Positions 9,380 through 20,500 of a stretch of 64,000 nt of DNA are shown piece by piece. Where the stretch lies: the NCBI GenBank assembly GCA_013289685.1, contig JABCZL010000007.1:289170-353169 (forward strand), written 5' to 3'. Below the pieces are notes generated by a model, which was not told the DNA's origin, did no database searches, and saw nothing but the letters and a program-made list of their open reading frames with translations. Position numbers and translations under genes: made by a program. Within the stretch, counting starts at the first letter, position 1. Each line of letters opens with the position of its first letter. This DNA comes from Acidobacteriota bacterium (lineage in GTDB: Bacteria > Acidobacteriota > Terriglobia > Terriglobales > Acidobacteriaceae).

Positions 9380-10581
9380 TTAGGCAACTTTGAGTTTTCC
9401 CGTGACCTCCACCTTATCCACCTTACCCTCCCAGTCGCCTGCGTGAATGTGTCCGCACCCACCCTGCGCAGCCGGGTGAAACCTTCCGTCAGTCTCATGC
9501 ACCATGAAGCCCATGTTGCCCGGGCGGCGGTTCGGCGGCAGGCCGAGGTTAGCGAGCGTTTCCGCAGTAGATGAGTACGTGACCCCGATCTTCAGCATCT
9601 GGCGCGCCTGTTCGGGCGTAGCAATCGCGCGCCCCAGCTCTTTGGCGAAGCGAACGTCGCGCTCGATCATTTGGATCGAGGTCATGCGCACTCCCTTGGT
9701 GGTGTTCCAGAGATTGTCCTCGATACCGGCACGGGTGTGTTGTCCCAGCGCGATGCACATCATGGCAAGCGAGTGGGTCAGACGGAACGTCGTCTGGTAG
9801 GTGAAGCACGAGCCATGCGGCGTGCGGCGTATCAGCTCCATGATGTCAAACGGATTTGCGCCGCAGGCGCCACCGGCGCCCATGCTGAAGAAGCCGTTCA
9901 TCGGCCCCATGTAGTAACCCTTGCGATCAGCCGCTCGACGATCTCAAGACCGTGGACGTGGCCGAGCGCGAAGTAAGGCTGGATCCCGTGCTGGACCATC
10001 CGCTTGATGTTCTCCAGATAGAAATCCGGTGTGGAGTCGGCGACCATGTTGGCCATGGCGTGGATCATCACCGGATTTTCAAAGCGCGTTCCCTGAAAGG
10101 CGTCATCTACCGGATGCAGTGCCGTCAGGTCCCAGAGGCCTGAGCCACACAGAATCGTGACCTGATCAGGCTTCGGATCGATCTCGGCCAGCTTGTGGCG
10201 CGCGTCGTAGCTCCCCCACTTCGCTTCTTCACCCGGCTCCGGCGCAAAAGAGATGGACCCGCCGACCTGCAGGATCATCTTGGGCACGGCCTTGCGCACG
10301 CGCGCGACCTGGTCGCCATATTCCCGGAGGTTTTTGGAGATGTGGCCGGTCTTGGGATCGCGCACATGGATGTGGAGGAGCGTGGCCCCCGCGTTATAAC
10401 AATCCACCGCGATCTGGGTTTGTTCTTCCCATGTGAGCGGGACTTGTCCGGGGAAATCGTCCGGCATCCACATCGGCCCATAGGGCGCGGCAGTGATCAT
10501 GAGCGGTGCCTGATTCTCAGGTAGTAGTGAGTCATCTGTGAAATACATGGTTGTTCTCCTCCAGTATTGGCTTACGTTCAT
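9380..10581 (-). pseudogene. BKACE/DUF849 (3-keto-5-aminohexanoate cleavage enzyme family), split by an apparent one-base deletion
   Basis: ORF 9898..10581 (APLMITAAPYGPMW...NAGATLLHIHVRDP...) continues in another frame as ORF 9380..9910 (MGPMNGFFSMGAGGACGANPFD...). The join reads LIARVTTWGR* where LIRKGYYMGPM is expected. Confidence 0.75.
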
Positions 10582-10753
10582 TTTTTGTTAGAACATCCAG
10601 CCGTTTCAGCATCCGACATCCGCAGCCCCAGCGAAATCGTTTCGCGACAGTCCCATAATGTCGACTGTCAGAATTGCCAGTCCCACTCTCAGAAGACATG
10701 TGCTTGCTCTCACACTTACTGTTGAACCACCGCCAGTGGGACAGTTGAATTTT

Positions 10754-11458
10754 TCAGTAGCGGATTCCAAAAGTAACCGCAATGAACTGGGTATTAATGT
10801 CCTTGGTCGGGGCGTAGTGAAAACGCGCCTCTGTATAGAGCCGGTAGGGAGCTTCGCCAACTCTTACCGTGAACCCTATGCCAGCGTTCACGCCCCATGC
10901 ACTTGTCGTAGAGGTTGCCAGAGTCTGATTGGCAGTTACCGTTCCCGATGTGCAAGCAAACCCCCACCAGAGCCACGCTGGTGTGCATATGGTGCCGGGG
11001 CCGACAGTGACCTGCCGGGAGAGCCAGTTCTTGCGAAAATACCAGCCGCCGCCGCCGATGAGATAGGTGCCGAACTTCTGACCGCTCAGTTCGTACCGGT
11101 AATTTCCAGTGAGAGCATAAAGGTTGCTGTTGCCGTTGAGGATGCTGGACTGCGAAGCCTCCGTTTGGAGGGGGAGCAGCACTCGGCTGGAAGGATACAT
11201 CCTGTTCCATAGAAACTCGCCGATGACTGCGTTGTTCAGGTTGAAGTTGTAGCCCACTCCTCCTGTCGCACCCCAGCCTGTTCCCATGACGTGCGCCGTC
11301 GAGCTGACGGGAATGTTGACCACCATGCCTAGATTGCTGTTGAGTTTGCACATGCCAGTGCAGTCATTCTGGGCATGGAGAAGCGGCAGGGGCGCCAGTG
11401 CTATCGCAAGAATGATGTTCCGGAGCAGCCATTTCCTGCCAGGTATTGATTTACCCAC
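10754..11458 (-). CDS. Outer membrane beta-barrel protein, hypothetical
   Basis: 234 aa with signal peptide, glycine/aromatic-rich strands and C-terminal ITVTFGIRY-like end (IAVTFGIRY). Confidence 0.6.
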   Translation of the reverse strand: MGKSIPGRKWLLRNIILAIALAPLPLLHAQNDCTGMCKLNSNLGMVVNIPVSSTAHVMGTGWGATGGVGYNFNLNNAVIGEFLWNRMYPSSRVLLPLQTEASQSSILNGNSNLYALTGNYRYELSGQKFGTYLIGGGGWYFRKNWLSRQVTVGPGTICTPAWLWWGFACTSGTVTANQTLATSTTSAWGVNAGIGFTVRVGEAPYRLYTEARFHYAPTKDINTQFIAVTFGIRY

Positions 11459-11631
11459 TCGGGGTCACCTCCAGAGATTTTTCATGGGCTTATTCCTCCT
11501 CGAGGAACCACGAAAAACGTTCTCGACCGGACACAGTCAGAACAAAAACGTATCAAGCACGATGGCGCTCCGGTTACTGGCAAAACTGCCAGTTCGTAGC
11601 AGAGAATCGGCTGGGCTGTACGCGACTGTTG

Positions 11632-11647
11632 CCCGGTAGCGCTACCA
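11632..11647 (+). repeat. 16-bp direct repeat of the tRNA-Glu 3' end (putative att site)
   Basis: cccggtagcgctacca is identical to 4829-4844. Confidence 0.65.
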
Positions 11648-11915
11648 AACCTCTTCAGCCGCGAGTGTCCTGGCGGCCGCCCCGCTGGTTCCCTTTACCA
11701 TGGCCTGATCCGGCTGTTTTCCTGCTTTTCTTCTTTTCCATGTAGTGGTATGATGCCCAACCAATCCCCCCTGGGGCAGACACTGCCTGCCCCAATACTC
11801 GCTTCCGCTGCAGACCGGAAAAGAGTCGGCCCTGATTCAAACCCATTCACTGCGGCCTGAGCGCCGTGGTTACGCCTCTCTTATGGGAGCTCGCGAGATA
11901 AGCCGGAGGATCAAA

Positions 11916-14900
11916 ATGCGCATCGACCGTTCGAAGGTATTCGCAGCCGTATCAGCGTGCCTGGTGTTTCTGGCATCGGCGACATTTGCACAGGCCGCTA
12001 CCTTCACCATCGGGGGCACCGTCTCCGGGTTGAACACCGGGACTTCGGTGACCTTGCTCGACAACGGCACCGATGCGCTCAAGGTGACGGCCAACGGAAA
12101 ATTTACCTTTAAAACGGCTCTGGCCACCGGTGCGAAGTACAGCGTCACCGTAAGCGTCCAGCCCACCGGCGAGACCTGCACGGTGACGGGCGGTTCAGGC
12201 ACAGTAGGCTCCGCCAATGTCACCACGGTCAAAGTCACCTGCAAAGCCAAGACCTACACCATCGGCGGCACAGTCTCTGGGTTGATCACCGGCCGGTCGG
12301 TGACGCTGCTGGACAACGGCACGAACGCGCTCAAAGTAACGAAGAACGGTGCCTTCACCTTCACCACAGCGCTGGCAGGCGGTGCCGCCTACAGCGTCAC
12401 CGTCGGCACGCAGCCCAGCGGCGAAACCTGCACGGTGACCAAGGGATCGGGGAAGGTGGCTGCGGCGAATGTCACCACGGTCGTGGTCTCCTGCAAGGCC
12501 AACACGTATACCATCGGCGGCACGGTCTCGGGCCTGAACACCGGCGCTTCGGTGACGCTGCTCGACAACGGCACCGATTCGCTCAAGGTGACTGCCAACG
12601 GCAAGTTCACTTTTGCAAAACCTGTGGCCAGCGGATCTGCCTACAAGGTCACGGTCAGCGTTCAACCTACAGGCGAGACCTGCACGGTGACAGCCGGTTC
12701 AGGCACAGTCGTCGCAGCCAACGTGACCAACGTGGTTGTTGCCTGCAAGGCCACCGCTACCTTCACTATCGGGGGCACAGTCTCGGGTTTGAACACTGGC
12801 GCTTCCGTAACGTTGCTCGATAACGGCGGCGATGCGCTTACGGTGACTGCCAACGGCGCCTTCAAGTTCAAAACAGCTTTAGCCACCGGCGTGAAGTACG
12901 CCGTCACCGTCGGCACACAGCCCACCGGTGAAACCTGCACCGTCACAAACGGTTCGGGCACAGTAGGCACAGCCAATGTGACCAACGTCGTGGTCGCCTG
13001 CAAATCGACCGCAACCTTCACTATTGGCGGCACCGTCTCGGGTTTGAACACTGGCGCTTCCTTGACGCTGCTCGATAACGGCGGCGATGCACTTACAGTG
13101 ACCGCCAACGGCGCCTTCAAGTTCAAAACAGCATTGGCCACCGGCGTGAAGTACGCCGTCACGGTCGGCACGCAGCCCACGGGCGAAACCTGCACGGTCA
13201 CGAACGGGTCGGGAACGGTGGGCACCGCCAACGTGACTAACGTTGCGGTCGCCTGCACAGCCCCGACCTTCACCATCGGCGGCACACTCTCGGGATTGAA
13301 CACGGGCGCCTCGATAACGCTGCTCGATAACGGCGGCGATTCGCTTACGGTGACAGCCAACGGTGCGTTCACGTTCAAAACAGCTTTGGCCAGCGGCAAG
13401 ACCTACAACGTCACGGTCGGGACGCAGCCCACGGGCGAGAACTGCACGGTCACCAACGGTTCGGGCACAGTAGGCTCAGCCAACGTGACCAACGTCGCGG
13501 TCGCTTGCAAAACCGCTGCGACCTTCACCATCGGCGGCTCGGTCTCAGGGTTGAACAGCGGTACTTCGGTGACGCTGCTCGACAACGGTGGCGATTCGCT
13601 CACGGTGAGTGCCAACGGCGCGTTTACCTTTAAAACACCCATCGCCAGCGGCTCCACGTACAGCGTCACGGTCGGCACGCAGCCCACGGGCGAGACCTGC
13701 ACGGTCACCAACGGCTCCGGCACAGTGGGGTCAGCCGATGTGACCAACGTCGCAGTTGCCTGCTCAACCGGTACCGGCGGAGGTGGCGCGTATTGGATCC
13801 CCTATTCCGCGACCCCCGTCCCCGGCGTAACCCCGACCGGAAAGAACGGCCTGTTCGTGATTCCTTCGGACAAGCTGACTTCGGCGCCCGCTCCAACTTT
13901 TGTCACCACAGACACCACCCAGTTGCTCGGGCTCGGAACGCAAATTTCCACGAAAGGCGGGTTAGCGACGTACTCGCCGCAGCTCATGATGTACGCCGAC
14001 ACCACCTCCACCGGAACCACCAAGATCTTCGGCCTGGCCTTGGCGAACACGTCGAGCGTTCCGACGCCGACCCAGGTCAGCAATCTCTCCCTGTCTTCGA
14101 CCCAACAGGTTTGTGGGGCGTTCTCCTCGGAGACTGACGTCACGCAGCCGACAACGCTGTTCATCGTCATCGAGGTCGGCACTTCAATCCAGTGCAGTTC
14201 GGGCGGAGGAACTTTCGAGGTCATCCACTACACGGATTCGGCGACCACGGCCCCAGCTGTGGTGAGCATCAACACAACCGAGATCCAATCCGTCTATCAG
14301 AACGGCAAACTGACTGCGCTGCTGCTGTACGATTCAACCACGAAGTCGTTTAACGCCTATAGCGATAACACGTTCACGTCTCCCACGCAGAAGATCACGG
14401 GCCTGAGCGGCTCCGCCTATGTCACGGGCGTCTTAGACTCAGCCACCTTAAGCATTCCCGAATTGTTCTTCACCGTGACCACCTCCGCTACCACCCCGGC
14501 GAATGAGTTGTACCGCATCGATGGAGCCACGCTGGCGGTCACTCTAATCCAGAACATTGGGAGTAGCACTCTCGACTACTCCGCCCCGCAGGACGACACC
14601 AACCTGTACTACCAGGTCCTTACCGGCACCACGAGCGTTTCCGCTGCGTTCTATCAGGTTGCGCTCGTCGGTGGCACGCCCAAGCTTCTCTACACGGCAC
14701 CGTCATACACCTCGACCGTGGGGACCAGCTATCGGCTGATCGGCAGCAACGATTCGGTTGTCGCTTTCCAATACACTTCTGGCACCTCGGACCCAACCAA
14801 AGCAACGGCAACGCTCTACACCATGCCGGTTGGAGCATCCACAACCACCCCGACCACGCTCGCCAACTACGGCACTGGCGACACGCTGCAGGTAGCTTTC

Positions 14901-15407
14901 CTGGCTGTGCCCAGCGGTGGTGCCCTTTCCAGCAGCGTGCTGTTCGCGACCGTCCAAAACGCTAAGGGAACGTTTCCGGCACTCACGTATGCTTATTCCG
15001 CGGTGTCGATACCGCTCAACGGAGGTACAGCGCCGGCTCCGATTGCAAATTCCATTTACGGAGCGCTGGCCATCGTCTCCAACCGGCTCACCGACAGCGT
15101 ATGGCAGGTGACCGGCATTACCGACACAGATGGCGGTTACGGCGGCGGCACGGCCAATACGGTGAATGTGGCCAGTCTGGCGGATACTCCGTTCACCACC
15201 ACAGGCGGCGGGAACTATGTGTTCTCGACCGGATTTATCGGATCACTCTTTGCCATCTCAAGCAATAACATCGCCATCGGCGACTTCTTCAATGAGCCCG
15301 CAGTCATCTTAGGCGGCCCGCTGCAGGTGGAGGGTGTTGCGGCTGACTTGAGCAAGAACTTCCTCTATCCGATCGCGATCACGAATACCGAGGTATTTCC
15401 GTATTAG
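11916..15407 (+). CDS. Large secreted repetitive protein, seven tandem ~83-aa beta-rich repeats plus C-terminal domain
   Basis: Signal peptide MRIDRSKVFAAVSACLVFLASATFAQA, then seven copies of TFTIGGTVSGLNTGxSVTLLDNGxDxLxVTANGxFxFxTALAxGxxYxVTVxTQPTGETCTVTxGSGTVxxANVTxVxVxCK. RBS gccggagga. Confidence 0.85.
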   Translation: MRIDRSKVFAAVSACLVFLASATFAQAATFTIGGTVSGLNTGTSVTLLDNGTDALKVTANGKFTFKTALATGAKYSVTVSVQPTGETCTVTGGSGTVGSANVTTVKVTCKAKTYTIGGTVSGLITGRSVTLLDNGTNALKVTKNGAFTFTTALAGGAAYSVTVGTQPSGETCTVTKGSGKVAAANVTTVVVSCKANTYTIGGTVSGLNTGASVTLLDNGTDSLKVTANGKFTFAKPVASGSAYKVTVSVQPTGETCTVTAGSGTVVAANVTNVVVACKATATFTIGGTVSGLNTGASVTLLDNGGDALTVTANGAFKFKTALATGVKYAVTVGTQPTGETCTVTNGSGTVGTANVTNVVVACKSTATFTIGGTVSGLNTGASLTLLDNGGDALTVTANGAFKFKTALATGVKYAVTVGTQPTGETCTVTNGSGTVGTANVTNVAVACTAPTFTIGGTLSGLNTGASITLLDNGGDSLTVTANGAFTFKTALASGKTYNVTVGTQPTGENCTVTNGSGTVGSANVTNVAVACKTAATFTIGGSVSGLNSGTSVTLLDNGGDSLTVSANGAFTFKTPIASGSTYSVTVGTQPTGETCTVTNGSGTVGSADVTNVAVACSTGTGGGGAYWIPYSATPVPGVTPTGKNGLFVIPSDKLTSAPAPTFVTTDTTQLLGLGTQISTKGGLATYSPQLMMYADTTSTGTTKIFGLALANTSSVPTPTQVSNLSLSSTQQVCGAFSSETDVTQPTTLFIVIEVGTSIQCSSGGGTFEVIHYTDSATTAPAVVSINTTEIQSVYQNGKLTALLLYDSTTKSFNAYSDNTFTSPTQKITGLSGSAYVTGVLDSATLSIPELFFTVTTSATTPANELYRIDGATLAVTLIQNIGSSTLDYSAPQDDTNLYYQVLTGTTSVSAAFYQVALVGGTPKLLYTAPSYTSTVGTSYRLIGSNDSVVAFQYTSGTSDPTKATATLYTMPVGASTTTPTTLANYGTGDTLQVAFLAVPSGGALSSSVLFATVQNAKGTFPALTYAYSAVSIPLNGGTAPAPIANSIYGALAIVSNRLTDSVWQVTGITDTDGGYGGGTANTVNVASLADTPFTTTGGGNYVFSTGFIGSLFAISSNNIAIGDFFNEPAVILGGPLQVEGVAADLSKNFLYPIAITNTEVFPY
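12000..13758 (+). repeat. Seven tandem ~250-bp coding repeats
   Basis: Repeats begin at each (T)FTIGG(T/S)(V/L)SGL motif; copies 4 and 5 are nearly identical in nucleotide sequence. Confidence 0.9.
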
Positions 15408-15463
15408 GCAGGCGGTATAGAAGAAGCTGGATGAGGGATGATTCGGTCATTCAACTCCGCGGA

Positions 15464-15493
15464 GGGGCGCCGTGCGGCGCCCTTCACTTCTTT
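15464..15493 (+). terminator. Hairpin terminator after the repetitive protein gene
   Basis: GGGCGCC-gtgc-GGCGCCC followed by TTCACTTCTTT. Confidence 0.5.
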
Positions 15494-15827
15494 GTTAAGT
15501 TGCTCAGGGAATCCGTCTTGCGTCGGGGTACGCCTTTAGAGGTTGCGGAAAAAGATATTTTGTACGGCTGAGATTCACCTCAGCGGCTGAAGCCGGCATT
15601 GATTCGACGCACGGCGCGGCTTGAAGCCGCGCCCTTTCAAGACAAGACAGAATCAGGACAAGGCAGAATCAGGACAAGGCAGAATCGTGAGTTTTTCCGC
15701 AGCCTCTTTTGCGCGCACTGGTTCGGCGGATCGCAACCTGAAAAGATTTTCATCCTGAGGCGCTGCTTCGCATCGTTTAAACTAAGCGCCTTATCTAAAG
15801 TCGGAAAATTCACACGCGAGGGTACGT

Positions 15828-17486
15828 ATGCGTTTGGGCATCAGCAGGATCATCCCGGCTGTTCTCTTTTCTCTTCTTCCGCTGGCCGCTCTGGTGGCGG
15901 TCGACAAACCGTTTCATGACGCGCCGGCCTCGGCGAAAGCGCAGAAGAATCCATTTGCCGGGCAGCAGGCGGCGGTGGACGCGGGGAAGCCGCTCTACGC
16001 CCGGAACTGCTTGGCCTGTCACGGAAAAGCCGGGAAGGGAACCGGTAACGTGCCTTCTCTCGTGGATGGCAAGTTGGCGGGAGTGGCGGCGGGCGAGGTG
16101 TTCTGGTTTATCACCAAAGGAGACCCGGAGAACGGGATGCCCTCATGGGCGGCCCTGCCGGAGCAATCCCGATGGCAGATTGTGACCTACGTGGAGGCGA
16201 TGGTTTCCGGCAATGTGGGCGCCACCGCGAAGGCAGCCCCGGTCGCGGAAGTGGACACCGGGGCGGTGAAGGACGCGTCTCCCAACGCGCCGTTCACCGA
16301 TTTCCGCTATGAGAAGCCCGGAACGACGCGCAAGATCACGGTGAAAGATCTTCCCCAGCCCTATGCCACCGATTCCTCGAGCAACGGCGCCGAACTGGTG
16401 GCGCGGCCGGAGAACGCGTGGCCGGTGGCGCCCGCCGGGTTCAAGGTGGAACTCTTCGCGGCCGGGCTCGAAAATCCACGTCTGCTTCGCACCGCTCCCA
16501 ATGGCGATATTTTCCTGGCAGAGAGCGATCCCGGACGAATCCGCGTGTTCCGCGGCATGACCGGCGACGGCAAGCCGGAGCAGTCGGCGGTTTTTGCGGA
16601 GGGGCTGAAGCAGCCGTATGGGATTGCGTTTTATCCGCCCGGTTCGGATCCGCAGTGGATTTACGTGGGCAACACCAACGAGGTGATTCGCTTTCCCTAT
16701 CACAATGGCGATCTGAAGGCGAGTGCGCCGTCGCAACACATCGCCGACCTGCCGGCTGGGGGCGGGCACTGGACGCGTGCGGTCGAATTCTCTCCGGATG
16801 GCAAGAAGATGTTTGTGGCCGTGGGCTCGGCGTCGAATGACGACGATGTGGATACGCATCCCAGGGAGAAGGATCGCGCCGACATTCTGTGGTGTGATTC
16901 GGCGAACTGCGAGTTGAAGGTGTACGCCTACGGCATTCGCAATGCCGGCGGCGGCATCGCGGTGAATCCGCAGACGGGCGAACTGTGGTGCTCGGTGAAC
17001 GAACGCGACGCGCTCGGCGACAACCTTGTGCCTGATTACATCACGCACGTTGAGGAAGGCGGATTCTACGGATGGCCGTGGTGGTACATGGGGGCGCATC
17101 AGGATCCGCGGCAGCAGGGCAAACATCCCGAGTTGAAAGATAAGGTGCTCGTTCCCGACGTGCTGCTGCAGCCGCACAACGCTTCGCTCGAATTCATCTT
17201 CTACGGGGCGGACAAGTTCCCGGCGGAATACAAGGGAGACATTCTTGCTTCGGAGCATGGATCGTGGAACAAGAAGGTGCGCGTGGGCTATGAAGTGATC
17301 CGTGTGCCGCTGCATGGGACCGGGCACGCCACCGGCGAGTATCAGGATTTCCTGACCGGGTTCGTGCTGCCGGATGGGCATGTGTGGGGACGTCCGGTTG
17401 GGATCGCCACCGCTTCGGACGGTTCGCTGCTGGTGAGCGACGACGGGTCGAATTCGATTTGGAGAGTGAGTTATACGGGGAAGTGA
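15828..17486 (+). CDS. PQQ-dependent/sorbosone-type dehydrogenase with N-terminal cytochrome c domain
   Basis: CLACHGKAGKGTG...MPSWA cytochrome c, then GSDH-like propeller (PRLLRTAPNGDIFLAESDPGRIRVFRG...). Confidence 0.85.
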   Translation: MRLGISRIIPAVLFSLLPLAALVAVDKPFHDAPASAKAQKNPFAGQQAAVDAGKPLYARNCLACHGKAGKGTGNVPSLVDGKLAGVAAGEVFWFITKGDPENGMPSWAALPEQSRWQIVTYVEAMVSGNVGATAKAAPVAEVDTGAVKDASPNAPFTDFRYEKPGTTRKITVKDLPQPYATDSSSNGAELVARPENAWPVAPAGFKVELFAAGLENPRLLRTAPNGDIFLAESDPGRIRVFRGMTGDGKPEQSAVFAEGLKQPYGIAFYPPGSDPQWIYVGNTNEVIRFPYHNGDLKASAPSQHIADLPAGGGHWTRAVEFSPDGKKMFVAVGSASNDDDVDTHPREKDRADILWCDSANCELKVYAYGIRNAGGGIAVNPQTGELWCSVNERDALGDNLVPDYITHVEEGGFYGWPWWYMGAHQDPRQQGKHPELKDKVLVPDVLLQPHNASLEFIFYGADKFPAEYKGDILASEHGSWNKKVRVGYEVIRVPLHGTGHATGEYQDFLTGFVLPDGHVWGRPVGIATASDGSLLVSDDGSNSIWRVSYTGK

Positions 17487-17490
17487 AAAG

Positions 17491-17582
17491 GCAGTGGCTA
17501 GGGGTCAGTGGTTAGTCGCGAGAAAGGTCGGAGCGTCTTTTACTAACCACTAATCACTAGCGACTAGCCACTAACCACTGCT
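17491..17582. repeat. Degenerate heptamer repeat pair in inverted orientation
   Basis: agtggct/aggggtc/agtggtt/agtcgcg ... taaccac/taatcac/tagcgac/tagccac/taaccac. Confidence 0.8.
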
Positions 17583-20500
17583 AGTGAAAGTCGTGCGAGA
17601 CAGTTTCCGCTTTCGTGACGAACAGCGGCTGCACACGTTCAGCGCGGACGGAAATGACGTTGTCCTGATTCTGCAAGATCCCTTCGATGGCGAGGAAGCG
17701 CTCGCTGGCCAGCAGCAGACGATTCTGATGAAACAGGTCGGGCGTGATGATGGCGTTGGCCACTCCGGTTTCATCTTCCAGGCTGACAAAAACAAATCCC
17801 TTGGCGGTGCCCGGGCGCTGGCGGGTGATGACGCAGCCTCCGATGCGCAGGCGCTTGCCGCTGGGAAGGTCGCGCAGTTCGCTGGCGCGGCGAATGCCCA
17901 TGGCATTGAGCCATTCGCGGCGGTAGGCCATGGGATGCGGGCCCACGGTCAGTCCGGTGCCGTGGAAGTCGGCGACCAGGCGCTCTTCGTGATTCATGGG
18001 CGCAAGCGGCGAGGGCGAATCGGGCTCGGGCTGTTGTTCGAGCAGCGGTCCGGAGCCGCGGACGGCGCGCTCGACTTGCCAGAGCGCGTCGCGGCGGTGA
18101 AGCGAGTTGCGAGTACCGGGTCCCGAGTTGCGAGATTCCTCCGCCCCTCGCGTGCGCTCGGGGGTCGGAATGACAAGGAATTTTGAGATCGCGTTCAGCG
18201 CGCCGATTTCCGCCAGCGTGGTGAGTTCGTCTTTCCGTAATTCGGGAACGCGCCGCGTGAGGTCGTGGATGGAAGTGAAGGGAGTGCGCGCGCGTTCGCG
18301 CACCAGCGCCTGGCCGGCTTCTTCGCGCATGCCGCGGACGTAGCGCAAACCCATGCGTAGCGCGATGATGGCGCCTCCTCCAAGCTCAGTGCCTTCCCTC
18401 CGGGACTCGTTCCATATGAACGGTTCTTTCCCAGGACTTCCGTCCTGGGCTAACGAATGCCGTCCCTTGCGGGACTGGTCTGGGGGCAGATCGTTAGCGC
18501 CGGTGTTCTCTTCCAATTTTCTTTGGCCAACGACCAACGACGAACGACCAACGACTTCACTAGCAACTGCCTCTAAACTGCAATTCCATTCCGACTTCGT
18601 TACATCCACGGGCAACAGCTTCAAGCCGTGGCGCTGCGCGTCTTTGACGATGGTGGCGGGTGAATAAAATCCCATGGGCTGGTTGTTGAGCAGGGCGGCG
18701 GTGAATGCGGCCAGGTAGTGGCATTTCAGATAAGCGCTGGCATAGGCGATGAGCGCGAAGCTGGCGGCGTGGGATTCGGGGAATCCGTAGAGCGCGAACG
18801 AAGTGATGGAGAGAATAATTTCTTCCTGCGCTTTTTGCGAGATTTTATTTTGCGTCATGCCGGCGCGCAGCCGGGCTTCGATTTCTTTCATGCGCGCCTG
18901 CGAGCGTTTGAAACCCATGGCGCGGCGCAGTTCTTCGGCCTCGCCTCCGGTAAAGTTGGCGGCGATCATCGCCAGCCGCAGCAGTTGCTCCTGAAACAGC
19001 GGCACGCCGAGCGTGCGTTTCAGCACGGGCTCAAGAGAGGGATGCGGATAAGTGACGGCCTCGCGCCCCTGGCGGCGCTGGATGAAAGGATTCACCATTT
19101 TACCGACGATCGGTCCGGGACGGATAATGGCGACCTGGACCACGAGGTCATAAAAACGTAGCGGACGCAGTCGTGGCAGGGACGCCATTTGCGCACGGCT
19201 TTCTACCTGGAAGAGGCCGATGGTGTCAGCCTGCTGCAATGCGGAATACACCGGCGGATCGTCGGCGGGTAGGTGCGCCAGATCGACTTCTTCGTGATAG
19301 TGGTCGCGGATGAGTTCGATCGAATCTTTTAGCACAGCCATCATGCCGAGGCCGAGCAAGTCGACTTTGATGATGCCCATGTCGGCGCAATCTTCTTTGT
19401 CCCATTGCACAACGACGCGGCCGGGCATGGACGCGGGCTCGAGTGGCACGACGGAATCGAGTTGTCCCTGGCAGATGACCATGCCGCCGGAGTGCTGCCC
19501 GAGATGGCGCGGCATATCCTGCACGGCCAGGCACAGTTCGTAATATTTGCGCAGGCGGGGATGATTGAGGTCGAGTCCGGCGTCGCGGAAGCGGCGGTCG
19601 AGCGCGTCGTTCTCGTCGCGAAATTCCCAGGTAGCGACGGCGGCGGAAATCTTCTGGAGCGTTTCCGGATCGAAGCCGAGCGCCTTGCCCATTTCGCGCG
19701 CGGCCATGCGGTTGCGATAGGTGATGACGTTGGCCGTCATGGCGGCGCCGCGTTCGCCGTATTTTTTGTAGAGATACTGAATCACTTTTTCGCGCTCGTC
19801 GCCGCTGGGCAGGTCGAGATCGATGTCGGGCCACTCGCCGCGTTCTTCGGAAAGAAAACGCTCGAAGAGAAGCTCCATGCTGACGGCGTCGACCGCGGTA
19901 ATGCCGAGCGAGTAGCAGACGGCGCTGTTGGCGGCCGATCCGCGTCCCTGCACGAGAATATTTTGCTCGCGGCAGAAGCGGATGAGATCCCAGACGATTA
20001 AAAAGTATCCCGCGAGTTTTAACCTTTCGATGAGTTTCAATTCTTTTTCGATTTGAAGACGAGCCCGGGCTTGCAGGTCGGGCGGCTTGCGGCCGTAGCG
20101 ATCGCGAAAACCTTCCCAGGAGCGCTCGCGCAGAAATGAATTCATGGTCTCGCCTTCGGGCACGGGATAGCGCGGGAACTCGTAGCCAAGATCGTTCAGC
20201 GTGAATTCAAGGCGGGAAGAAACTTCCAGCGTATGGGCGATGGCTTCCGGCAGGTCGGCGAAGAGTTGCTGCATTTCCGGCGCGGATTTCAGAAAACGTT
20301 CGGAGTTGCGGGAGAGCAGGCGCCCGGCAGTGGATAACGTACGGTGATGGCGAATCGCAGTGAAGGCATCACACAATTCGCGGGCTTTGGCGGTGACGTA
20401 GCAGACGCCGTTGGTGGCCAGCAGAGGGAGATTCAGCGAACGGGCGATGTCGATCGCGGCGCGGTTGCGGGATTCTTCTTCGCGCTGGAAATGGCGTTGC

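Noticed and set aside
12662-13747. Minus-strand repetitive ORFs (12662-13399, 13403-13747)
   Set aside because: Reverse-frame reading of the tandem repeats in the 11916-15407 gene.
15640-15690. Heptamer repeat
   Set aside because: agaatcaggacaaggc has a 16-bp period, repeated about twice; a simple short duplication, not the period-7 class.
16143-17381. 412-aa minus-strand ORF
   Set aside because: Antisense to the dehydrogenase gene 15828-17486; His/Arg/Val-rich composition typical of a GC-rich shadow frame.
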